Positions 1 to 9,078 of a stretch of DNA of 50,707 nt are shown here, one piece after another. The stretch comes from an uncultured Lachnospiraceae bacterium (GTDB taxonomy: Bacteria; Bacillota; Clostridia; Lachnospirales; Lachnospiraceae). The stretch lies in assembly GCA_934418125.1 (NCBI GenBank), contig CAKRWT010000018.1:1-50707 (forward strand), written 5' to 3'. The number at the start of each line of letters is the position of its first letter. Position 1 is the stretch's first letter. The position numbers and the translations under genes were made by a program. The notes beneath the pieces were generated by a model. The model saw only the letters and a program-made list of their open reading frames with translations, searched no databases and was not told the origin of the DNA.

Positions 1-1384
1 TTCCGCTGAAGGCGGCTGGTTCAGGGTTATGATTACCTTGTGACGCCTGATCTGACACTATAATACCATTATCCCCCCATCTTCGGTCCGGGTAAATGAT
101 ACCAGACGTCCTCTCCGCTCCTCGTATGAGATAGCTCTTAATATCCCGGCTTTCTACCAGGATATCGTTACCTTCCACGATTGCCCATTCCATAAACTGG
201 GCAACACAGCCTGCCGTAATCGCTGCTGCCATGCAGGAGCCTGTTTTCTCTCCCAGAATGGTCGATACCCGGTATCCCGGTGCCGATAACTCCGGCTTGA
301 TGATTCCATTCTTCGTATATCCCCTGCCTGACTGTGGCAGCCATGTATCGTTGTCCGCCCGATACGCCGAAACCGTAATCACCCGCTCCGCATTGGCCGG
401 TTCCGTCAGGGTAACCTCCGGACTTGGTGCCAGAAAGGTAACACTTCTTTCCAGAAAATTCTCAATAGGCAGCCATATATGATACCTGCCGTCCCCGGTC
501 AGTTTACCGTTTTCTGCCGCTACCTGAACCGCCCAGATGCCGCCTGTGGGATTATCCACCCGCAGGAAAATAAGCTGTTCCCCGCCGTTGGACTCCACCA
601 GTATATTACTGATAATGATTCTGGACTTTTCAAAAATAAAAGAAACCTCCGTGTCTGCAGCATCCCTGAAATCAATCTCCGGCGACACCTCTCCTCCGGG
701 AGAACGTATCGTGACCGTATAAGCGTCCGGTAAACCGCACCAGATTTCCATACAGAAGCCCTTCATCCGCTCCTCTACCCGTATTTCGGCTGCGCTGGAG
801 ATATCCCCCTCGTAGTGATGCTCCTTATCGCCTTCGTTACCGCTGCAGACTACCACAGCCCGGCTTCTACGTTTGGCGATATCACTCAGATACGCTGCCA
901 GCGGGGACGTTCCGTTATGGTTCCCATAATTGGTGCCAATCCCCAGCACAATGACCACCGGCCGATGCAGGGCAATTGCCATCTGTTGCAGATAATTGAC
1001 CGCCTCCATAATATCATTTTCCTGAAAAGCAACGGCTTCGTCATCTATCAGGTAAAAATTCCGCAGATACTGCTTCGCGCCCTTTACCTTAACCACTGCA
1101 ATATCCGCCTTAGGAGCAGCACCCCGAAAGACAAGTCCCTCCTCCAGTATACTGCCTGCTGCCACCGATGCCATCTGCGTACCATGCCCGTTCTCATCGG
1201 TTGTGGGCACAATTTCCTGTGGCATTTCCGCTATCAGTGCCCGGTTAATCTCTTCCCTGGTATACTCCGTACCATACTGGAAACCCATGGGTGGCTCCCC
1301 GGTCTGAATGGTCTGGTCCCAGATGGCCATAATACGACTGGTGCCATCTTCCTTCCGAAATACATCCAGTTCGTAACGGATTCC
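1..1384 (-). pseudogene. S8 (subtilisin-like) peptidase, 3' portion, separated from its 5' end by an integrated element
   Basis: An open minus-strand frame runs from the element junction to the window edge and continues beyond it. It has no start codon of its own: an in-frame TGA (1411-1409) lies just upstream, inside element DNA. The translation is clearly subtilase: IMAIWDQT near the start, a His motif HGTQMASVAAGS (His codon 1186-1184), VVCSGNEGD as the oxyanion region, KPELSAPG, and TGSCMAAAITAG where subtilases have GTSxAA. The catalytic Ser position is therefore a Cys (codon 235-233). The Asp motif is missing here and is found in the fragment at 9107-9441; joining 9107 to 1382 restores one frame with D110, H178 and C495. 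The family is common in Lachnospiraceae, and its substrate is unknown. While split it is probably non-functional. Confidence 0.88.
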
Positions 1385-1405
1385 CTCTCCAGTTAAATAC
1401 TTGTG
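1371..1405. other. Recombination junction (att site) at the recombinase end of the element
   Basis: Read on the minus strand, the element arm ends AACTGGAGAG, then the core GG (1384-1383), then peptidase codons ATC CGT. The three G at 1385-1383 match three G at 9109-9107, the only identity between the two junctions, as expected for a serine recombinase with a two-base core. Together with the other arm it forms a dyad: ACAA...TAACT at six-base spacing on each side of GG. The recombinase genes lie next to this end, as is usual for integrases. Confidence 0.75.
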
Positions 1406-1506
1406 TTTTCATTTTTTCTTCTGTTTTCCGGGATTTCCGTCCTTTTTGTTTTCCAAAATCTGCCTGCTGTTACACGATTGCTCCTGAAATTTTCCCCTTC
1501 TGTTAC

Positions 1507-2823
1507 CTAACTGTCAATGATTCCATTCTGCCTCCCGGCTTTTTCCTTCCAGACAATTTCGATATGTTCTTCCCCATATACCACGATTGTCTCCAGGTAC
1601 TTCTCTACCTGTTCCTCTGACAGTTCTGCCAGCGGTTCTTTCTCCATTGCTTCTATCATATTCCGTTCCGAATAGAAACCGTTTGTCTTATCCAAAGCAT
1701 ATTTCCTCTTTTCCTGCATCCGGTAAAGAACATACTGCTCCAGAAACATTACATTTACCTTGACCACACATTCCTTGTATCCGGTAACATACCGTCCAGG
1801 ACAGGTAAAATACGGATTTAATCCGCCCCGATACCGCAGATTCCTGTGGCAGCACCCACACACCAGTTTTCCGGTAAGCGGATGTGTCTTCCTTACCTGC
1901 CTGGGTCGTCTTTTCCCCCTCCCCTGTTGTACCCGGCAGAACACTTCCTTCTCTATAACCGGCTCATGGTGGTTGTAGGTAACAAGCCATTCTTCCTGGG
2001 GTCTTATGTGATTCTTTCCTCCCACAGAATCTTTTTCGTATTTCTTTTGCACCACATTTCCGATATAGATTTCATTCTTTAAGATGTGGCATATCATGCT
2101 GCCATCCCACAGAAAGCTCTTCCCCTTCGGTTTCCTTCCGGTCTGCCCTTTTTCTATCTTAAACTCCACCGGTGTTTTCACACGCTCTTCATTCAACCGC
2201 TTTGCAATCTGTGTGGAAGTGTACCCTTCCATCGTTAAGTCAAAGATTTTCCGGACTACCACCGCCTCATCCTCGGCAATTACCAGTCCATGCCTGTCAC
2301 CCGGGTCTTTCCCGTACCCAAAGGGTGCATTGGCACTTACATACTGCCCCTTCTCTTTCCTGACCGCCAGAGCGGTACGGACCTTCTGCGATAAATCCTT
2401 ACTATAGAAGTCATATAACAGATTTTTGAAATTCACATCCAGGTCGGTCATGCTGCCCCGGAACTCTTTACTGTCATAATGGTCGTTTACCGAGATAAAC
2501 CGCACCCCAAGAAAGGGAAATATCTGCTCCAGATAAGAACCCAGCTCGATATAATCTCTTGCAAACCTGGAAAAGTCCTTAACCAGGATACAGTTGATTT
2601 TTAAGTCCCTGACCGCTTCCAGAAGCTGCTGCACTCCCGGACGTTCCAGATTAGTGCCCGTATAACCATCATCGCAGAACTCCCATAGTTCCCCATCCGG
2701 AAAGTGTTCCCTGGCATATCCCCTTAAAAGCATCCGCTGCATGGTAATGCTGTTGCTTTCACTGCCTTCCCTGCTGTCTTCTTTGGAAAGGCGGATATAT
2801 AAGGCTATCTGATACCGGCTCAT
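1507..2823 (-). CDS. Large serine recombinase (third of three)
   Basis: This 438-residue site-specific recombinase has an N-terminal resolvase domain with the catalytic Ser in YIRLS (Ser13), and DGYTGTN and VKDFSRFARD around residues 52-90. A recombinase domain follows at about 165-300, then a zinc ribbon (CGCC near 322-325, later Cys at 341 and 352). The C-terminal coiled-coil region is much shorter than in its two neighbours, so the protein is about 100 residues shorter than they are. Its ATG overlaps the stop of the upstream recombinase (ATGA), which implies translational coupling. It is the recombinase gene nearest the att junction. Which of the three catalyses integration or excision cannot be told from sequence. 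Confidence 0.92.
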   Translation of the reverse strand: MSRYQIALYIRLSKEDSREGSESNSITMQRMLLRGYAREHFPDGELWEFCDDGYTGTNLERPGVQQLLEAVRDLKINCILVKDFSRFARDYIELGSYLEQIFPFLGVRFISVNDHYDSKEFRGSMTDLDVNFKNLLYDFYSKDLSQKVRTALAVRKEKGQYVSANAPFGYGKDPGDRHGLVIAEDEAVVVRKIFDLTMEGYTSTQIAKRLNEERVKTPVEFKIEKGQTGRKPKGKSFLWDGSMICHILKNEIYIGNVVQKKYEKDSVGGKNHIRPQEEWLVTYNHHEPVIEKEVFCRVQQGRGKRRPRQVRKTHPLTGKLVCGCCHRNLRYRGGLNPYFTCPGRYVTGYKECVVKVNVMFLEQYVLYRMQEKRKYALDKTNGFYSERNMIEAMEKEPLAELSEEQVEKYLETIVVYGEEHIEIVWKEKAGRQNGIIDS

Positions 2824-4436
2824 TCCGTCTGCCCTCCTTCTGTCCGGAATGGTACTTCTCTTCTCCGGAACCGGAAAACAATCCTGACACGATGGTCTTC
2901 ATATCCCTCAATCCGCTTTATGAGCAGCTGTACTGCCTCTGCAGACAGTTCTGCTTTCGGGCTTCCCTTAATAAGATTTCTCAGGAAATGGTTTCTTTTC
3001 CGGGTTTCCCGGTCTATTACCTCCAGCTTCCCGGTCAGTTCCTCTTTCTCTTTGTTCAGAGCAAACAGTTTTCTGTCATACGCTTCCTTGCTGTGCCGGA
3101 AACCTTCCACATCCTGATGCCCTCCGTAGTATTTCAGATACTCCTCACTTTCCAGCTGCAGGATACTTTCCCTCTTCTTATCCAGCATAAGAAGTTCCTT
3201 ATGCCATTCTTCCTTTATCTTTTCTGCCTCCAGGTTACTATACTCTGCCAGAACCTTTGGTCTCATGTCCGACAAAGTAAATTCCTGCCGTATGGCTTCC
3301 TTGATAAGTCCTTCCAATACCTGCTGTGTGATGTTCTTTGTCCCACACTTTTCCAGGTCAATCCGTTTTGCTTTCGGGCAGTTATAGCTGTATACCCTGA
3401 CCCGTTTGCCAGAGCCAGATTCCTTGACCGCACAGATACGGTGCATCCTTGCTCCGCAGTCCCCACAGAAAAATACCCCTGCAAAAATATCCTCATCCGG
3501 CGGCGTTGCTTTGGAAAAGCCATTCCGGTTACAGAACTTTGCCGTCTTTTCAAATCTCGCAGCCGCTTCCCAAAAGACCTCCTCACTGACCAAGGATTCA
3601 TAACGATGTTTTCCCTGTCCGTAATATCCGGCATATACCGGGTTGGTCAGTATCCTTTTTACCGTTGCCCCTGCCCACTCAGTCAGCTTCTCCCCTTCCC
3701 CGGCATAAACCTTCCCGGTCTGATGGTACAGAACCGGTCTTTGAACCCTGTTTTCATAAAGTGCCTTAACAATCTCCGTTATATTCTGGCCGAACAGAAA
3801 CCGCTGATACATATTTTGTACAATCAACGCCGTCGTTTCTTCCGGGAGCAGACACTTCTTATCCTCCCTCCATTCTGCACGATAGCCGTATGGCGGTATG
3901 CCGCCCGTATAGCTTCCCTGCTCCCGCTTTGTCTTTTTGGCGCTCTGAACCTTTACCGCAATATCCCTTGCATACATTTCATTCACAAGGTTCTTTAAGC
4001 TGACTCCCAGCATTTCCTTTTCTTCCAGGACAGTCCTGCTGTCAAAGCCATCGTTAACGGCAATAAACCGGATTCCCAGAAACGGAAATATCTTCTCGAT
4101 ATAATTTCCCACTTCAATATAATTCCTGCCCAGGCGGGATAAATCTTTTACAATAATGCAAGTTATCCTGCCCATACGGGCATCCTGCATCATGCGTTCA
4201 AAGCCGTCCCGCTTAAAGTCTGTACCTGTTTTTCCAACATCTGTATAACATTCTGTCAGTACCATATCCTTCTGTTCCAGCATGAAAGCCTTCGCAATCT
4301 CTATCTGCGTTTCGATAGACTCCTTCTTTCTTTCCTCTCCATCCACAGACAGCCTTGCATAGATGCCCACAGCATATTTCCTGACAGCTGCTTTTTCACA
4401 GATGGTTGTCTGACCTTTTTTTGAGGTTCTGGACAT
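2820..4436 (-). CDS. Large serine recombinase (second of three)
   Basis: This 538-residue recombinase has the catalytic Ser in YARLS (Ser30) after a short basic leader, GKTGTDF and VKDLSRLGRN in the resolvase domain, and a recombinase domain in the middle. A zinc ribbon (FFCGDCGARM, then two further Cys) lies at about 320-365, followed by a long charged coiled coil at about 390-500, typical of large serine recombinases. The start ATG at 4436 directly abuts the TAA of the preceding gene, and its own stop overlaps the next start, so the three recombinases form one tightly coupled unit. It is clearly diverged from its two neighbours, so this is not a recent duplication. Confidence 0.92.
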   Translation of the reverse strand: MSRTSKKGQTTICEKAAVRKYAVGIYARLSVDGEERKKESIETQIEIAKAFMLEQKDMVLTECYTDVGKTGTDFKRDGFERMMQDARMGRITCIIVKDLSRLGRNYIEVGNYIEKIFPFLGIRFIAVNDGFDSRTVLEEKEMLGVSLKNLVNEMYARDIAVKVQSAKKTKREQGSYTGGIPPYGYRAEWREDKKCLLPEETTALIVQNMYQRFLFGQNITEIVKALYENRVQRPVLYHQTGKVYAGEGEKLTEWAGATVKRILTNPVYAGYYGQGKHRYESLVSEEVFWEAAARFEKTAKFCNRNGFSKATPPDEDIFAGVFFCGDCGARMHRICAVKESGSGKRVRVYSYNCPKAKRIDLEKCGTKNITQQVLEGLIKEAIRQEFTLSDMRPKVLAEYSNLEAEKIKEEWHKELLMLDKKRESILQLESEEYLKYYGGHQDVEGFRHSKEAYDRKLFALNKEKEELTGKLEVIDRETRKRNHFLRNLIKGSPKAELSAEAVQLLIKRIEGYEDHRVRIVFRFRRREVPFRTEGGQTE

Positions 4437-6119
4437 TTACTCCGCCTCCTCTTTGTGAAAGCCGCCCGAATGCGTTTTCTCATGCTTCTCCAGCAGGATG
4501 GCTCTGGAAAACAGTTCCTTATGACGCCACTCCACATACACTCTCTTATCTTCATATACCCGGATGCGTTTTACAAATGACAACAGTGTCACACGGTCCA
4601 GGTCCGTTACCTGCATGGCATTTTTCATCCGCTCCAGATAAATGCCTGCTGTTATCCCGGAACGGAACAGCCGCTTTAAAGCTTCTTCCTGACAGACCGC
4701 CGCCTTTTCCAGCTCCCGGTATCGCTTTTCATAAATAGTACCGAAAGTCCTGAAATCCTCTTCCGTAATAACCTGTTTTTTGAAATCCTCATACAATCCG
4801 GTGCGAAGTGTCCGGTAGTTATCCTGCTCTCTGCGAAGCCTTTGTATTTCTTTCTCAAACGTTGCCACTTCCCCATAGTTGATTTCCATCTGTTCCAGGG
4901 CTTTTATTCCCCTGTCCTTATTTAAGAACAGATGCATCTGCTGTCTGAGACCTGCAAGCACAAGTCCATTTAAGGTTTCTTCGGAAATGCTGTGTCTGGT
5001 GCACCCCATACCTTTGTTTTTGGTGGAACAGATAAAGGAAATCCTTTCTGTTCCCCTTCCATACGTTACCCTGCGTATCATAGGCTTCCCACAGTCTCCG
5101 CAAAATAACATTCCCGCATATCTATGGGCTTTCTGTTCCCCACCGCCAGCACGAGTATCTGTTTTTAACAACTCCTGCACGATGCAGAAGTCTTCTCTGG
5201 AAATAATAGCTTCGTGTGCATTTTCCACCCTTACCCATTCTTCCTCCGGTTTCCTGAAGGACTTCTTCATCTTATAGCTGAGTTTTTCCTCCTTTCCCTG
5301 TACCAGGATTCCGGTATAGGTCTCATTCGTAAGTATCCTCTTTACCGCAACAGCTGACCATTGTCCTTTTACACCGGTAACAAACCCCGTCCGGTATTTT
5401 TCTCCTTTCACTTTCTTATATTCCATCGGGGAAAGAATCCCACAGGCATCCAGTCTTTCGGAAATGGCAAAGTTACTGTAGCCTTCCATCTTCCATGCAA
5501 AAATTTGTCTCACCACACCAGCGGCATAGGCATCCGGCTCCAGCCGGTTCCGGTTATCTTCACTTTTCTGATAGCCATATACCGCAAACGCCCCAATAAA
5601 ATCGCCATTCTCACGTTTTACTTTCAGATGGCTTCTTACCTTGCAGGAAATATCCCGGGAATAAGAATCATTCACAAAATTTTTAACCGGAATGACTAAG
5701 GATTTCTCATTATCATCCGCTGTCAACGAATCAAAGTGGTCTGCGAGAGCAATAAAGCGCACAAAAAAAGCCGGGAAAGTTTTTTGAATCAACCTTCCGG
5801 CTTCTATATAATCTCGTCCCAATCTGGATAAATCCTTGACAATCACACAATTTACCTTTCCGGCACAGATGTCCTGCATCATACGCTGAAAGCCCGGTCT
5901 GTCAAAGTTTGTCCCTGAATATCCATCATCCACATAGCTGTCGTAGATTTCCATGTTTTCCTGTTTTCTGATATAGGAGCATATCATCTCTCTCTGGGAA
6001 CGGATACTGTTGCTCTCCCATTTTCCACTATCCATATCCTCATCGTCCCTGCTTAAGCGAAGATACATGGCAGCATGGTAATGTGCTTTCCCTTTCACCT
6101 GCATTCCTCCTGACTCCAA
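4437..6119 (-). CDS. Large serine recombinase (first of three)
   Basis: This 560-residue recombinase has the catalytic Ser in YLRLS (Ser23), DGYSGTNFDRPGF and VKDLSRLGRD in the resolvase domain, a recombinase domain from about 170, a zinc ribbon (LFCGDCGKPM, then CSTKNKGMGC) and a coiled coil near 425-500. An alternative start at Met6 (MQVKGK) is possible. It heads the recombinase trio and lies 45 bases downstream of the small DUF6870-like gene. Large serine recombinases of this type move Tn4451-like, SCC-like and phage elements. Three in tandem suggests a division of labour or a heteromeric complex, which is inference. Confidence 0.92.
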   Translation of the reverse strand: MESGGMQVKGKAHYHAAMYLRLSRDDEDMDSGKWESNSIRSQREMICSYIRKQENMEIYDSYVDDGYSGTNFDRPGFQRMMQDICAGKVNCVIVKDLSRLGRDYIEAGRLIQKTFPAFFVRFIALADHFDSLTADDNEKSLVIPVKNFVNDSYSRDISCKVRSHLKVKRENGDFIGAFAVYGYQKSEDNRNRLEPDAYAAGVVRQIFAWKMEGYSNFAISERLDACGILSPMEYKKVKGEKYRTGFVTGVKGQWSAVAVKRILTNETYTGILVQGKEEKLSYKMKKSFRKPEEEWVRVENAHEAIISREDFCIVQELLKTDTRAGGGEQKAHRYAGMLFCGDCGKPMIRRVTYGRGTERISFICSTKNKGMGCTRHSISEETLNGLVLAGLRQQMHLFLNKDRGIKALEQMEINYGEVATFEKEIQRLRREQDNYRTLRTGLYEDFKKQVITEEDFRTFGTIYEKRYRELEKAAVCQEEALKRLFRSGITAGIYLERMKNAMQVTDLDRVTLLSFVKRIRVYEDKRVYVEWRHKELFSRAILLEKHEKTHSGGFHKEEAE

Positions 6120-6164
6120 ACATTGCTAAGAATTCTTATCGTCTTCCATACCCTGCTGCAGATG

Positions 6165-6437
6165 TCAGACGGTCATCTGTGTTTTTCTCTTCATCAGAAG
6201 CATCATGCGGTCATCTATGAAGTCACTGGTTTCCTCTTCGAAACCGACTTGTAAGATATATTCCCCTACATTCATGGCATAAGGGTTCTTCGTCTGTTCC
6301 AGGAAAGAACGGATGCGGCTCTCCACACACTTCTCTGTATCGATGCTGATATCTTCCAGATTAGTCAGTTCCTCCCGGTTTAAGTCCATAATGTGTACAG
6401 ACTGCATTCTTTGTAATGCTTCTATGGATAACTCCAT
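6165..6437 (-). CDS. Small DUF6870-like protein associated with recombinases
   Basis: This 90-residue protein has no signal peptide or membrane segment. It contains the run FLEQTKNPYAMNVGEY, which I recognise as close to the DUF6870 type found in Lachnospiraceae mobile elements, with a preceding acidic stretch (LEDISIDTEK). A good ribosome site (GGGAG) lies about 9 bases before the ATG. It sits between the phosphatase and the recombinase trio on the same strand. The function is unknown; a role as recombination accessory or directionality factor is possible from position and size only. Confidence 0.6.
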   Translation of the reverse strand: MELSIEALQRMQSVHIMDLNREELTNLEDISIDTEKCVESRIRSFLEQTKNPYAMNVGEYILQVGFEEETSDFIDDRMMLLMKRKTQMTV

Positions 6438-6513
6438 ACACCAGACTCCCTTTCTTCCTGCTCCTTCCTATTCTATTTTTCAACTGCCTGTCCTATGACA
6501 GAACCAGTAAAGT

Positions 6514-8145
6514 CTATTCCCCCATTTTTCCCGTATACTCAAGGCATAGCATGGTAATGTCATCAAACTGGTCATTATCGCCCACAAAGGCATCAATATC
6601 TTCCTTGACAAGTCTTAATGTCTCTTCCGGACTGCAGCCGGAACACTTTTCGTTCAAAGCCTGACGCAATCTGTCCATACCATATAGCTTTTTATCCTTG
6701 TTTACCGCTTCCGTCACACCATCTGTATACTGGAAAATCTTATCCCCGATAGAAAGTTTTATTTTCTGTTCCTGATATACTATATCCTCCAGACCTGCCA
6801 GGACAAAGCCCGCAGCGGTCTCATAGGCTTCATATTCCCCGTTTTTCCGGTAAATAAATGGTTTCTCATGTCCTGCATTAACATAGCGGAATTCTCCTGT
6901 TACAAGGTCCAGGACACCTTCAAATGCCGTAATAAACATTCCGTTATCATTTGATTCGCACAAAATATTATTCACTTCCGTGAAAACCTCTCCCAAATCA
7001 CGTCCAGGCTGGGTATGATCCTTTATCAGTGTTTTACCGATTACCATAAACAATGCTGCCGGAACACCTTTTCCCGAAACATCTGCCATAACAATCGCAA
7101 TATGTCTTTCATCCACCATAAAGAAATCGTAGAAATCGCCTCCTACCTCTTTTGCCGGAGTCATCGTGGCATAGATGTCCAGTTCATTCCTGTCCGGAAA
7201 TGCCGGGAAAATACATGGCAGCATAGAGGACTGGATGTGGGTTGCCACATTCAGCTCTGCACCGATACGTTCTTTTTCTGCTGTAACAACAGTCAGGTTC
7301 GCAATATAATCCTCCAGCCTTTCAATCATAAAGTTAAAGGACTGCCCCAGGCCTTCTATTTCATCCCCGGTTTTGAGCTCAATCTTACGTTTTTCAAAAT
7401 TTCCTGACTTTATAATATCCGTTGTAAACTGGGAAAGTTTTTCCACCGGATTTAATACCATCCATTTTACCAGAATCATATAGAGCAGCAGGGCAACACA
7501 GATAATACTGCATGAAATTCCAAGCATCTGATACAGGAAGACTCTTAAGTGGTCACGCACTGCCTGCATATCCAGAATATACTGTATTTCCGCAATGGCT
7601 TTACCATTTTCGTCCAGAATCGGACAAACCGCAGTATAGTTATAGCCATAGCTGTTATCCGTCACGACCGGCTCGTCTGTACCTTTATTCTCTGCATATA
7701 ATCCCCATACATAATTATACTTCCACAAATCTGCTTCATCATTGGCAGCATCCGTGTACAATACATCGGTTCCATAGGCCAGCTGATTGGCCGGGACATC
7801 CCCCATTTCCTGCACACAGGTGTCTATGTAAAAGGTTACACTGTCTTCATCTGGAATGACAAGTGACAGATACGTAATATTCCCATCTTTCTTTACCTGA
7901 TTCATCATGGCTTCCACCCGGCGGTACGCTTCACTGTTTTCCCCACCAGGACTGATAATAGTCCGGACATCCTCTCTGTCCAGCATGGTTGCCACGCTCT
8001 TACTTCCGCTAACGACCCTTTGGGCATACATATCTTCCAGATACTCCTTGGAAGACAGATAACTGAATACCGAAATCGTTACCGTCAGGATGACTCCCAG
8101 TGCACCCAATGACAATATAAATTTCGGAAGTAACTTTATCCTCAT
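6514..8145 (-). CDS. Membrane sensor PP2C-type (SpoIIE/RsbU-like) serine phosphatase
   Basis: This 543-residue protein has a transmembrane helix at about 7-30, an extracellular sensing region (about 35-200), a second helix at about 205-232, a HAMP linker, and a C-terminal SpoIIE/PP2C phosphatase domain. Metal-binding and core motifs are present: GGDFYDFF, ADVSGKGVPAALFM, NAGHEKPF, FQYTDGVTE and DDITMLCL. Family members dephosphorylate anti-anti-sigma proteins in partner-switching pathways that control sporulation or general stress; no partner kinase or antagonist is encoded nearby. It lies inside the recombinase element, so it is cargo. It would be transcribed with the methyltransferase upstream, probably from the interrupted peptidase gene's promoter. 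AGGAG precedes the ATG. Confidence 0.88.
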   Translation of the reverse strand: MRIKLLPKFILSLGALGVILTVTISVFSYLSSKEYLEDMYAQRVVSGSKSVATMLDREDVRTIISPGGENSEAYRRVEAMMNQVKKDGNITYLSLVIPDEDSVTFYIDTCVQEMGDVPANQLAYGTDVLYTDAANDEADLWKYNYVWGLYAENKGTDEPVVTDNSYGYNYTAVCPILDENGKAIAEIQYILDMQAVRDHLRVFLYQMLGISCSIICVALLLYMILVKWMVLNPVEKLSQFTTDIIKSGNFEKRKIELKTGDEIEGLGQSFNFMIERLEDYIANLTVVTAEKERIGAELNVATHIQSSMLPCIFPAFPDRNELDIYATMTPAKEVGGDFYDFFMVDERHIAIVMADVSGKGVPAALFMVIGKTLIKDHTQPGRDLGEVFTEVNNILCESNDNGMFITAFEGVLDLVTGEFRYVNAGHEKPFIYRKNGEYEAYETAAGFVLAGLEDIVYQEQKIKLSIGDKIFQYTDGVTEAVNKDKKLYGMDRLRQALNEKCSGCSPEETLRLVKEDIDAFVGDNDQFDDITMLCLEYTGKMGE

Positions 8146-8220
8146 CCCTCTTACACTCCTGTCAAATCTTTTATCATGCCAGCCTTGTCGCCCGTGACAC
8201 CGGCATCCATTTATGCTTTC

Positions 8221-9078
8221 TCATCTTTTTGTACAGGTACAAATCCTGACCCCCATGGAAATTTCTGTTGCATCCCCGGTCAGCTGTTCATGAAGCTTGT
8301 CAAAATTCTTCTGCGCCCACTCCCATTCCTTTTCATAGCGGCTGTTCTGCTTCTTCAGTAATGCTAAATCCTCCGGCAGATAAGAGCAGAATATCTCAAA
8401 GATATCCTCTTTCTTTTGCTTTTCTTTGCCGGAAGAACATACTTTGGTACATTCCGACTTGATATCGCTGTAGCCGCTGTCGGAAAGTAACCCAGGTAAT
8501 TCCACCCCCATCTTCCGGTTGCCTGCATAAGGGTCTGTGGAAAGTATTTCCACCCATTTCCGGAATAATCCGTCTTGATCCGGATGCATAACGCTTTCCG
8601 TATCATCCGCTTCTATGATGATGAGTTTTCCTTCCGGTGCCAGAAACTCCTTCAGTCTTTTTAAAATATCCTCCGGTTTTCTGGTATGCAGCAGGATAAA
8701 AGAGCAATGAATCACATCAAATGCCCGGACATTCTCCTTCTGCATAATCTGCCGGAGATTTTCTGCAAAGTTTTCTTCCGTGACATCACAGGTATAGAAA
8801 GAAAACACTTCGTCTTCAAATTCCCCTTTTGCCCGCTCTACCAATGCTCCCAGACAATCAATGCCGATAATTTTTTGAAAATCTTTATTGAAAAAACGTT
8901 CCTTTGTCTTCCAGCCATTATTACAGCCTACATCCAGAAGGGTCAGTCCGCTTCTTCCTGCGATTACCCTCTGATATATGGGTTGCTCATACCCAGAAAG
9001 CAGCCTGCCCTGTGTCTCAAGCCGCTTTCGTTCCGTTTCATCTAAAAATACACTTTCCCCCACACCAATTATCTCCAT
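8221..9078 (-). CDS. Class I SAM-dependent methyltransferase (element cargo)
   Basis: This 285-residue protein has the SAM-binding glycine motif LLDVGCNNGWKTKE (about residues 47-60), the acidic end of strand 2 (IIGIDCLG), FDVIHCSFILLH and a post-catalytic FLAPEGKLIIIE strand. The substrate cannot be told. Its ATG (9078-9076) follows directly on the TAG of the truncated peptidase fragment (TTT-AG-ATG context), only 29 bases inside the element end. There is no room for its own promoter in the integrated state, and translation is likely coupled to the peptidase leader. This makes its expression depend on the host gene's promoter. The C-terminal 60 residues are helical and charged. Confidence 0.85.
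   Translation of the reverse strand: MEIIGVGESVFLDETERKRLETQGRLLSGYEQPIYQRVIAGRSGLTLLDVGCNNGWKTKERFFNKDFQKIIGIDCLGALVERAKGEFEDEVFSFYTCDVTEENFAENLRQIMQKENVRAFDVIHCSFILLHTRKPEDILKRLKEFLAPEGKLIIIEADDTESVMHPDQDGLFRKWVEILSTDPYAGNRKMGVELPGLLSDSGYSDIKSECTKVCSSGKEKQKKEDIFEIFCSYLPEDLALLKKQNSRYEKEWEWAQKNFDKLHEQLTGDATEISMGVRICTCTKR

Noticed and set aside
1..1330. The peptidase 3' part as an independent gene starting at the in-frame ATG at 1330.
   Set aside because: It would lack the Asp motif, has no well-placed ribosome site, and the missing part is found intact at 9107-9441.
1..1396. Plus-strand small frames at the left edge (83, 84 and 193 codons).
   Set aside because: The minus strand carries an unbroken subtilase frame through this region.
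2892..3998. A plus-strand open frame of 368 codons opposite the second recombinase.
   Set aside because: It has no ribosome site and no recognisable domain, while the opposite strand encodes a clear recombinase.
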